Assembly: GCA_934631985.1 (NCBI GenBank)
Contig: CAKTYE010000056.1
Location: 1 to 17,036, forward strand
Direction of reading: 5' to 3'
DNA from: an uncultured Clostridia bacterium
Lineage (GTDB): Bacteria; Bacillota; Clostridia; Christensenellales; Aristaeellaceae
Length of the DNA: 17,036 nucleotides
Positions 6,860 through 13,004 of the stretch are shown here, in pieces; position 1 is the first letter of the stretch; every line of letters starts with the position of its first letter. The notes under the pieces are model-generated. The model saw only the letters and a list, made by a program, of their open reading frames with translations. It made no database searches and was not told where the DNA came from. The translations under genes were made by a program, and so were the position numbers.

Positions 6860-8146
6860 TCACGACAGCATATCCCGCAATTCACGCAGCAGGGGCTTCA
6901 AATTCTTGGGCGTGCGTGCAGGATCACGCTGAATGCTCAGACAGAGATTTTCCGGGCGGAAAACACACTGCGCCGCATCCAGCAAGTCCTCGCAGGACAG
7001 ATCCTCGTACATCTGTGCCTTCGTGTCCAGGTCGGCCCGGGCCAGATCGTCCGCCAGGCAGCTCCAGCCCATCAGGTCGTTCATCGCGGAAGCATCGTCC
7101 TGATAATACACCAGATTATCTGTGAAAAGCATCCGGCACTGATCCAGACGCACGGGCCGCACATACTGCGTCAGCCGGCGCAGCAGGTCAAAGACCTCCC
7201 GCAGACTGTCTACCAGCAGCTCCTGCTCCACGTCATAGGAGATCACCAGACGGCGGAACATGCCCATTTCCTCAATAGAGGAATCGATCTCCGCCACCAT
7301 GGCCTTTTCCTCCCGCAAGGTCTGGAAAAGCAGGGAGGAATCATTTTCACCCGTGATGGCGCTCAGCACCTCGCCCACCAGCGGATACACGCGATCCTCG
7401 TCGATGTCAAAGGCGATGCGCACCTTGGCCTGACCACCTTCTTCATCGGAGACAAAATCGCTGCGGCTGTCCCGCATGCAGAAGCCAAGGGGCGTAGGCT
7501 GAACAAAGGGCGGCTCGGCGGTGTGATTCTCCAACTCGCCCAGCAACTCGGCGGCGGTGGCTTCCATGGCGGGGGAAAAGTTGCCGCTCAGGCAGAAGCA
7601 GACGTTCTGCGGCTGAAACAGCATCCGCTGCCAGCGGCGAATAACCGCGGCGGACATGGCGGTGACGCTCTCCTTCGTCCCCATCAGCGGAAATACGCCT
7701 GCGGCGGTTTTGCGATAGCGGCGGATGACTTCCTCGTCAAAGTCCACGTCCTCCTGCTCAATCTGACGAATGACCACGCGCTTTTCTTCCGCGACGGCTT
7801 CCTCCGTCCACGGCACATCGGCAAACAGGTGCAGCAGCAGCGCCAGCGCATCGTCAAAAAAGCGGGGCAGCACCCGCAGGCGGAACACAACGCCCTCGGC
7901 ATAGGTCGCGCCGTCCAGGGATGCGCCCATGCGGTCCAGCGCGCGGGTCAGCTCGTCGCCCGTCAGCCCGCCAAGGCTGCGGAAGCAAAGATGCTCCAGC
8001 AGGTGACAGATGCCCTGATTCTGTCGGTTCTCATACAGTGCGCCGCCCTTGAAGAAGACGCTGAATTCAATGGAGTGCAGATGTGTCAGCGGACAGCAAA
8101 GCAGCTGCAAGCCGTTGTCCAGCAGCTGCTCGTGAATCGTGGCCAT
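6860..8146 (-). CDS. M16-family peptidase homologue with an altered zinc site
   Basis: The 428-residue product has the two-lobed M16B architecture of processing-peptidase-like metalloproteases. The inverted zinc motif is present as H48-L-L-E51-H52 in CHLLEHLCF. In the family the third ligand is a Glu 76 residues after the second His. Here that position is Q128 (VVIRQIEQED), whereas the M16 protein at 13005-14273 has Glu at the equivalent place (VILEEI). It may therefore be weakly active, or be the non-catalytic half of a heterodimer as in other M16B pairs. The ATG at 8146 has GGGAGG (8155-8160) 8 bases upstream, and a promoter (8180-8208) stands just before. There is no signal peptide, so the protein is probably cytoplasmic. 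The substrate is unknown. Confidence 0.88.
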   Translation of the reverse strand: MATIHEQLLDNGLQLLCCPLTHLHSIEFSVFFKGGALYENRQNQGICHLLEHLCFRSLGGLTGDELTRALDRMGASLDGATYAEGVVFRLRVLPRFFDDALALLLHLFADVPWTEEAVAEEKRVVIRQIEQEDVDFDEEVIRRYRKTAAGVFPLMGTKESVTAMSAAVIRRWQRMLFQPQNVCFCLSGNFSPAMEATAAELLGELENHTAEPPFVQPTPLGFCMRDSRSDFVSDEEGGQAKVRIAFDIDEDRVYPLVGEVLSAITGENDSSLLFQTLREEKAMVAEIDSSIEEMGMFRRLVISYDVEQELLVDSLREVFDLLRRLTQYVRPVRLDQCRMLFTDNLVYYQDDASAMNDLMGWSCLADDLARADLDTKAQMYEDLSCEDLLDAAQCVFRPENLCLSIQRDPARTPKNLKPLLRELRDMLS

Positions 8147-8179
8147 GGGGAAGACCTCCCATCCTGATGTTCTTGCTCC

Positions 8180-8208
8180 ATTATAAGGAAATTTGCGGGG
8201 AAGTGCAA
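8180..8208 (-). promoter_or_regulatory. Promoter of the first M16 gene
   Basis: On the - strand, TTGCAC (8203-8208) and a perfect TATAAT (8180-8185) are separated by 17 bases. The predicted start is about 25-30 bases before the ATG. The -35 is a weak match; the -10 and spacing are ideal. Confidence 0.6.
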
Positions 8209-8238
8209 GCCAAACGGTGTTTTTCTTTTGCAGGGTGT

Positions 8239-8386
8239 GTTTCTAAATTCGTCAGACGGCATCTTCAGCGCCTTTTCAAGCACTGCTGTCTCTTCAAACC
8301 TCGATTTATGTCCAGTAAACCTTCGGTTTTCATCCTTGCAGTGTATGAAAATCCGCTCGAAGCTGCACCTGCCTCATTTTAGAAAC
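8239..8386. repeat. 148-bp segment bounded by 9-bp inverted repeats
   Basis: GTTTCTAAA at 8239-8247 and its exact reverse complement TTTAGAAAC at 8378-8386 enclose an AT-richer segment without a convincing gene. The right repeat supplies the last codons and the TAA stop of the upstream - strand gene (GTA CGT TTC TAA). A short internal hairpin AAACC-TTC-GGTTT is present. This could be a small non-autonomous insertion or chance; no target duplication was seen. Confidence 0.35.
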
Positions 8387-9260
8387 GTACCCCGGGAAGC
8401 GCGAAAAGCCCCGCAGGGTCGCCGCTGGACAGGGCGGCGTTCAGCGCAGGCAGCAGGGTAAGTATGGTATCGCACAGATAGGCGCGACTTTCGGGGCTGG
8501 AAAGCCGCAGCTGCCGGGCAGCGGCTTGTGCAGCTTCCAGCAGACGCGCCTGCCGTGCGGCGGGGGAAAGGGGCGTGAGCAGATCGCACAGGCGGGGAAG
8601 CGCATCCGGGGGAAGCAGCACATCAAAGGGGTTCAGCCCCAGCAGGGCCAGCACGGTTACATTCGCGGCGATGGGTGCGTAGAGCGCCATGCGCTGCGTA
8701 CCCTCAGGATCGTTCAGGGCGGTAAGCAGCCGAGCGGCATCCAGGCGGCGAAGCAGCGCATGCTCCGCCAGCAGACGGCGAAGCCACGCATGAACGTAAG
8801 CCACGCCCTGCAAGGCATCCGGCACAGGCAACGCCAGCTGGTAGTCCATGCTGGCGGGAAGCTCATGGGCGGCGAAACGCGGGTCGTAGCGCTGCGAAAA
8901 GCCTTGCAAACTGTGCAGCGTATCGGACAGGGCCAGATTCGGCACAGCGGGACAGGTTTCCAGCGCGGCGCGGGCCAGCAGATCCACCGTGCGGGCCTCC
9001 CGGCGAAGCTGCGCCACACCCACAGCCCAGCAGGCTTCCAGATCAGCGTTCAGCAGCAGCGCGGGGGAAACAGGCTTGGCGCGGCTTGTCAGCCCCAGGG
9101 TGAACAGCAGTGAATGTAGCAGGCTCTCTGCGGCCTCAACGGGAACGCTGGTGCTTTCGCCGTGGGTAAAGCGCCGGACAAGGGACGCGAGCTGCTGCAT
9201 CAGGGCGGCTTGCAGCGCGGCAAGGGTTTCGGGGGATAGGACAAGGGCGTCAGTCGTCAT
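8379..9260 (-). CDS. Protein of unknown function (possibly DUF6179), second gene of a pair
   Basis: The 293-residue product is very rich in Leu and Ala and looks all-helical, without membrane segments, signal peptide or catalytic motif that I can name. Blocks such as FSQRYDPRFAAHELPASMDYQLALPVPD and ARLLTALNDPEG look like conserved patches. The impression of the DUF6179 family comes from memory of such patches and of its pairing with DUF6323 genes; it is not verified. The ATG at 9260 has GGAGG (9267-9271) 6 bases upstream, and the gene overlaps its upstream neighbour by 11 bases, so the two are translationally coupled. The C-terminus ends inside an inverted-repeat arm, so the 3' end may have been changed by an insertion. 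Confidence 0.75.
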   Translation of the reverse strand: MTTDALVLSPETLAALQAALMQQLASLVRRFTHGESTSVPVEAAESLLHSLLFTLGLTSRAKPVSPALLLNADLEACWAVGVAQLRREARTVDLLARAALETCPAVPNLALSDTLHSLQGFSQRYDPRFAAHELPASMDYQLALPVPDALQGVAYVHAWLRRLLAEHALLRRLDAARLLTALNDPEGTQRMALYAPIAANVTVLALLGLNPFDVLLPPDALPRLCDLLTPLSPAARQARLLEAAQAAARQLRLSSPESRAYLCDTILTLLPALNAALSSGDPAGLFALPGVRF

Positions 9261-9711
9261 CGGTTTCCTCCTGTAGCATGATCTCCGAAACAAGCTGGCC
9301 TGTGGCAAGAAAGCGCTGCACGGCATCCGGCAACAGATCGGCGGTGCAGGTGAGGGAGCCATGCGCAGGACCATCGAACAGAGCGGCGAGCAGGGTCACG
9401 GCATCGGCATCCGTCAGGGCTTCGCGGGAAAGGCCTTTGCAAAGGTAGAACAGCGATTGCAGCTCCGCCAGTGCGGCGGGCCAGGCTTCGCGCTGAATGT
9501 CCGGGGAGGGCGCAAAGCGTTCGGCAAGCAGGGGAAGCGGGCCGTCGCCCAGATCCACGCGGCCTGTGACTTGCAGGGCGGTCTGACGGGCGGCAAGCAG
9601 CTCAGCGGCATCCTCCGGGGTAAGGCTGCGCCCTGCGGGTGCAGACAGCGCGTTGCAGCGCTCCCGCAGGGCGGCGGGAGAAGGGGAAACAGAGAGTGGA
9701 AACAGCGTCAT
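9250..9711 (-). CDS. Protein of unknown function (possibly DUF6323), first gene of a pair
   Basis: The 153-residue product starts MTLFPLSVSPSP. The chosen ATG at 9711 has GGAGG at 9719-9723, 7 bases upstream; an in-frame ATG at 9729 lies before that site and is unlikely. It contains LTPEDAAELLAARQTAL, GRVDLGDGPLPLLAERFAPSP and LQSLFYLCKGLSREALTDADAVTLL, a helical pattern with no recognised active site, and ends acidic (EETDDD). No membrane segment is seen. The overlap of 11 bases with the next gene indicates one transcript and probably linked function. It is divergent from rpsO across a 289-base gap. The promoter is uncertain: TTGAAA (9756-9761, - strand) is a fair -35 but only a weak -10 follows. 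Confidence 0.75.
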   Translation of the reverse strand: MTLFPLSVSPSPAALRERCNALSAPAGRSLTPEDAAELLAARQTALQVTGRVDLGDGPLPLLAERFAPSPDIQREAWPAALAELQSLFYLCKGLSREALTDADAVTLLAALFDGPAHGSLTCTADLLPDAVQRFLATGQLVSEIMLQEETDDD

Positions 9712-9764
9712 AAAAACACCTCCTGCCATTTAGATGTACCATAGCACGTTCCACGTTTCAAGAC

Positions 9765-9793
9765 TTGACTTTTTTGCGATTTTGTGGTAATAT
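9765..9793 (+). promoter_or_regulatory. Upstream promoter of rpsO (P1)
   Basis: TTGACT (9765-9770) and TAATAT (9788-9793) are separated by 17 bases; TATAAA at 9791-9796 is an alternative -10 with a long spacer. The sequence around it is AT-rich (T-run directly after the -35). Confidence 0.5.
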
Positions 9794-9853
9794 AAACACA
9801 GATAAAAGATAAAAAACCTTCCCGCAGCGGTGAAAATTCTCATGCGTGCGCCC

Positions 9854-9882
9854 TTTACAAACAACGCAAAGTCTGTTACAAT
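9854..9882 (+). promoter_or_regulatory. Main promoter of rpsO (P2)
   Basis: TTTACA (9854-9859) and TACAAT (9877-9882) each match the sigma-A consensus at 5 of 6 positions with an ideal 17-base spacer. The predicted start near 9889 gives a leader of about 110 bases, long enough for an S15 autoregulatory structure. Confidence 0.7.
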
Positions 9883-9912
9883 AAAACGCGGCGCTTTTGA
9901 ACCGTTGACGCA

Positions 9913-9961
9913 GGCTGCCGATCACTCCGACGGCGTTCTTCGTTTGCGGCAATGAGCAGCC
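9913..9961 (+). promoter_or_regulatory. Candidate S15 autoregulatory leader structure
   Basis: GGCTGC (9913-9918) pairs with GCAGCC (9956-9961). Inside and overlapping it, GCCG (9917-9920) can pair with CGGC at 9931-9934 or 9947-9950, giving alternative folds. S15 is known to repress its own mRNA by binding leader structures in several phyla. The position in the leader and the alternative pairings fit that, but no specific known motif could be matched by eye. Confidence 0.35.
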
Positions 9962-10000
9962 GTATCACCGCACTGCGCGGAAAAAATGGAGGAAATTACC

Positions 10001-10255
10001 ATGACCAAGAGCGAGATCATCGCCGCCTATGCCCGTCACGAGGGCGACACCGGTTCTCCCGAGGTGCAGGTCGCTCTGCTGACCGACCGCATCAACCACC
10101 TGAATGAGCACCTGAAGACCAACAAGAAGGACCACCACAGCAACCGTGGTCTGCTGCTGATGGTCGGTAAGCGCCGCGGCCTGCTGGAATACCTGAAGAA
10201 GACCGACATCGAGCGCTATCGTGAGCTGATCGCCAAGCTGAACCTGCGTAAGTAA
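10001..10255 (+). CDS. rpsO: 30S ribosomal protein S15
   Basis: S15 binds 16S rRNA in the platform of the small subunit and helps nucleate its assembly. The 84-residue product carries the family signature, including HEGDTGSPEVQVALLT, INHLNEHLKTNKKDHHSNRG and RYRELIAKLNLRK. It is about five residues shorter at the N-terminus than the 89-residue S15 of Bacillus. The start at 10001 has GGAGG (9988-9992) 8 bases upstream. An in-frame ATG at 9986 would give the longer form but includes that site and has none of its own. The gene has two upstream promoters, a leader with possible autoregulatory folding, and its own strong terminator, ahead of pnp as in many Firmicutes. Confidence 0.98.
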   Translation: MTKSEIIAAYARHEGDTGSPEVQVALLTDRINHLNEHLKTNKKDHHSNRGLLLMVGKRRGLLEYLKKTDIERYRELIAKLNLRK

Positions 10256-10302
10256 AAGGCGCAGGGGAGAGCGTCGGCCCGCCGAATCTCCGCTTGAACA
10301 GG

Positions 10303-10341
10303 GCCGTCAGGGAAAGCCTGCGCTTTCTCTGACGGCTTTTT
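10303..10341 (+). terminator. Rho-independent terminator after rpsO
   Basis: GCCGTCAG (10303-10310) pairs with CTGACGGC (10329-10336), with an inner GAAAGC/GCTTTC helix, followed by TTTTT (10337-10341). It separates rpsO from pnp and may allow only partial read-through. Confidence 0.9.
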
Positions 10342-10372
10342 CAGGAGAAAAAGCGGACGGCGATGTGCCTGA

Positions 10373-10410
10373 GGGATGTTATCCCTTGAAAATCCCCGGG
10401 CGGGGTTTTC
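10373..10410 (+). promoter_or_regulatory. Paired hairpins in the pnp leader
   Basis: Two adjacent stems stand 70-100 bases before pnp: GGGAT-GTT-ATCCC (10373-10385), and GAAAA-T-CCCC (10388-10397) with GGGGTTTTC (10402-10410). In several bacteria pnp mRNA is controlled through a leader hairpin cut by RNase III and then degraded by PNPase itself, so these are candidates for that. A promoter may overlap them (TTGAAA 10386-10391, TATGAT 10412-10417), but its 20-base spacer is poor. Confidence 0.35.
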
Positions 10411-10476
10411 ATATGATAGCATCCGTCGGGCGGTCTGGGGCGCCTGGCCCCGTGATGAGATGTGAGGAGAGAAAGC

Positions 10477-12627
10477 ATGAATTACAAGTCCTATACCATG
10501 GACCTGGCGGGCAAGCCGCTGACCCTGGAATTCGGCAAATACTGCGAGCAGGCTGCCGGCAGCGTGTGGGTGCATCTGGGCGACACCGTTGTGATGGTGA
10601 ACGCCACCATGTCCCCCGAACCCCGGCCCGGCGTGGACTTCTTCCCCCTGGCTGTGGATGTGGAGGAAAAGCAGTACTCCGTGGGCAAGATCCCCGGCGG
10701 CTTCATTAAGCGCGAGGGCCGTCCCACCGAGAAGGCGACCCTGACCTGCCGCATCATCGACCGTCCCCTGCGCCCCTTGTTCCCCAAGGGCATGCGTAAC
10801 GACGTGCAGGTGGTGGCGACCGTCCTGTCCGTGGACAAGGAAATCCCCCCGGAAATCCCTGCGATGATCGGTTCCTCCATTGCGCTGGCTGTCAGCGACA
10901 TTCCGTGGGGCGGCCCCACGGGTTCCGTGGTGGTAGGTCGGATCAACGGCAAGTATGTCATCAACCCCGATGCTTCCCTGGAGCCGCAGAGCGACATGCA
11001 CGTCACCGTCAGCGGCACCCGTGACGCGGTGCTGATGGTGGAAGCCGGCGCGAAGGAAGTCTCCGAGGACGTGATGCTGGATGCGATCATGTTCGCCCAT
11101 GAGGAGATCAAGAAGATTATTGCCTTCGAGGATCAGATCATTGCCGAGATCGGCAAGGAAAAGGTCATTGTGCCGCTGGTCACCACCGGCGATGATGTGA
11201 AGGCTGCGGTGCGCGAGTACGCTTATGATAAGTGCGTGTGGGTGTTCGACACCTTCGATCGTCAGGAGCGTCAGCATCGTGAGGCGCAGGTAAAGGAAGA
11301 AACGCTGGCCCACTTTGCGGAGACCTTCGAGGGCCGCGAGAGCGAGATCAGCGATGCGCTGTACTACCTGAACAAGGAAGTCATGCGCAAGAAGATTCTG
11401 GAGCAGGGCATCCGTCCCGATGGCCGCAAGGTCACCGAGGTGCGCCCCATCTGGTGCGAAGTGGGCGTGCTGCCCCGTGTGCATGGCTCCGCCGTGTTCA
11501 CCCGTGGTCAGACTCAGGCGCTGACCGTGACTACGCTGGCCTCTACCAGCGAGGGTCAGGTGCTGGATGGCCTGAGCAATGAGGACTTCAAGCGCTACAT
11601 CCACCACTACAACATGCCGCCGTATGCTACCGGCGAGGCGGGCCGTCTGAAGAGCCCGGGCCGTCGTGAGATCGGTCATGGTGCGCTGGCGGAGCGTGCA
11701 CTGCTGCCTGTGATCCCCTCGGAGGAGGAGTTCCCCTATGCGCTGCGTCTGGTGAGCGAGATCCTGTCCTCCAACGGTTCTTCCTCCATGGCTTCCGTGT
11801 GCGGCTCCACCCTGTCCCTGATGGACGCCGGTGTGCCGATCCATGCGCCTGTTGCGGGCGTTGCCATGGGCCTGATCAAGGACGCCGAGACCGGCAAGGT
11901 CGTTGTGCTGACCGACATTCAGGGCCTGGAGGACTTCCTGGGCGACATGGACTTCAAGGTGGCTGGCACCATGAATGGTATTACTGCCATCCAGATGGAT
12001 ATTAAGATTGCGGGCATTGACCGCGAGATTTTGAAGACCGCGCTGGCGCAGGCACTGCAGGGCCGTCTGCACATTCTGGGCATCATGCTGGAGACGCTGG
12101 GTCAGCCCCGCGATCACCTCAGCCCCTATGCGCCTAAGATCATGCGCTTCACCATCAATCCCGAGAAGATTCGCGAGGTCATTGGACCCGGCGGCAAGAT
12201 GATCAACAAGATCATTGCGGAGACCGGTGTGAAGATCGACATCGAGGACGATGGCCGCGTGTTCCTGTCCACGCCTGATGAGGCGGCTGCCGCCAAGGCC
12301 CGCAAGATCATCGAGGGCATTGCGAAGGACATTGAGGTTGGCGATGTGTTCACCGGCAAGGTGGTGCGCATCATGAACTTCGGCGCGTTTGTGGAGCTGG
12401 CCCCCGGCAAGGATGGCATGATCCACATTTCGAAGCTGGCGAACCACCGCGTGGAGAAGGTCGAGGATGTGGTGAACATCGGCGATGAGCTGGAGGTCAA
12501 GGTCAGCGAGATCGATGCGCAGGGCCGTATCAACCTGATCCGCAACGACATGGTGTACGAGAACAATGCTCCCGCGCGCCGTCCCGAAGGCATTCGTCGT
12601 CCTCCCCGCCGCGACGGTCGGGCGTAA
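10477..12627 (+). CDS. pnp: Polyribonucleotide nucleotidyltransferase (PNPase)
   Basis: PNPase is a trimeric 3'-to-5' phosphorolytic exoribonuclease that degrades mRNA and can add 3' tails. The 716-residue product has two RNase PH domains with a helical linker. The second carries GRREIGHGALAERAL and SSNGSSSMASVCGSTLSLMDAGVPI around the phosphate and catalytic site. A KH domain follows with G570-P-G-G573 (REVIGPGGKMINKI). An S1 domain comes last (about 622-690, GDVFTGKVVRIMNFGAFVEL). The C-terminus is Arg/Pro-rich. The ATG has AGGAGA (10465-10470) 6 bases upstream. Lys is almost always AAG and Arg mostly CGC/CGT, as expected of a highly expressed gene. No standard terminator follows; instead the stop is 18 bases before palindromic repeat copy C. 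Confidence 0.98.
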   Translation: MNYKSYTMDLAGKPLTLEFGKYCEQAAGSVWVHLGDTVVMVNATMSPEPRPGVDFFPLAVDVEEKQYSVGKIPGGFIKREGRPTEKATLTCRIIDRPLRPLFPKGMRNDVQVVATVLSVDKEIPPEIPAMIGSSIALAVSDIPWGGPTGSVVVGRINGKYVINPDASLEPQSDMHVTVSGTRDAVLMVEAGAKEVSEDVMLDAIMFAHEEIKKIIAFEDQIIAEIGKEKVIVPLVTTGDDVKAAVREYAYDKCVWVFDTFDRQERQHREAQVKEETLAHFAETFEGRESEISDALYYLNKEVMRKKILEQGIRPDGRKVTEVRPIWCEVGVLPRVHGSAVFTRGQTQALTVTTLASTSEGQVLDGLSNEDFKRYIHHYNMPPYATGEAGRLKSPGRREIGHGALAERALLPVIPSEEEFPYALRLVSEILSSNGSSSMASVCGSTLSLMDAGVPIHAPVAGVAMGLIKDAETGKVVVLTDIQGLEDFLGDMDFKVAGTMNGITAIQMDIKIAGIDREILKTALAQALQGRLHILGIMLETLGQPRDHLSPYAPKIMRFTINPEKIREVIGPGGKMINKIIAETGVKIDIEDDGRVFLSTPDEAAAAKARKIIEGIAKDIEVGDVFTGKVVRIMNFGAFVELAPGKDGMIHISKLANHRVEKVEDVVNIGDELEVKVSEIDAQGRINLIRNDMVYENNAPARRPEGIRRPPRRDGRA

Positions 12628-12645
12628 GGATAACGCAGAAGAACT

Positions 12646-12710
12646 CCGGGGGAGGCGGCCTTTCTGAGAAAGTCCCCTCCCCCGGCCCCCTCCCGGAAAG
12701 CGGCTGGGGG
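12646..12710 (+). repeat. Palindromic repeat, copy C (CCGGGGGAGG subtype)
   Basis: CCGGGGGAGG (12646-12655) pairs perfectly with CCTCCCCCGG (12676-12685), with CTTTC/GAAAG inside. The tail forms a second stem, CCCCC (12686-12690) with GGGGG (12706-12710). It starts 18 bases after the pnp stop, the same relation copy B has to its upstream gene. As there is no U-run after it, it is not a classical terminator. Confidence 0.85.
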
Positions 12711-12895
12711 ATCATATAAAAACGGGTTCTAAGGCGCGTTGCGGGTCAGCAGCGCGTCTGTGTGCTTTTTGGAGGGCAGGGGAGTAGATGGTTCGCGGCG
12801 GTTCTGTCAGCTGCCGTGAACGCGCTCACTTTCATCGAAGCAGCCAACGGCAGCATAAACGCATTGTATGCAGGGACCCTGACAATAACATTTTA
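12711..12895. other. Spacer between repeat copies C and D, no gene seen
   Basis: Within the 377-base gap between pnp and the next gene, this part holds no convincing gene. A hairpin CGCGTTGC/GCAGCGCG (about 12735-12756) is followed after some 9 bases by TTTTT (12766-12770), so it may be a weak terminator for pnp. An open frame from ATG 12788 has its GGAG only 3 bases away and runs through repeat copy D, so it was not called. Confidence 0.5.
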
Positions 12896-12957
12896 GCTGT
12901 TCTTCGGGAGGGAGCGCGAGGAAGATGCTTCTTGAAAAGAAGCAGCCTCCCTCGCAC
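12896..12957 (-). repeat. Palindromic repeat, copy D (GCGAGGGAGG subtype), inverted to copy C
   Basis: GCGAGG (12917-12922) pairs with CCTCGC (12951-12956), and TGCTTCTT (12927-12934) with AAGAAGCA (12938-12945), leaving a GAA loop. The opening TCTTCGGGAGGGAGCGCGAG is identical to copy A read on the - strand. Like copy A, it precedes a gene start in the direction of transcription. Confidence 0.85.
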
Positions 12958-13004
12958 TTCCCCCGTATACTACACCAAGAAATGAGGTAAACTGGGAGCG
13001 CGGG

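Noticed and set aside
8228..8461. A short + strand open frame upstream of the first M16 gene
   Set aside because: It has no ribosome site, overlaps the end of a better supported gene on the other strand, and lies mostly in the inverted-repeat segment.
9986..10000. Alternative upstream start of rpsO giving an 89-residue S15
   Set aside because: The length would match Bacillus S15, but this ATG includes the GGAGG site and has no ribosome site of its own.
12788..12985. A 65-residue open frame between pnp and the M16 gene
   Set aside because: GGAG is only 3 bases from the ATG, the frame runs through repeat copy D, and the product is low-complexity basic sequence.
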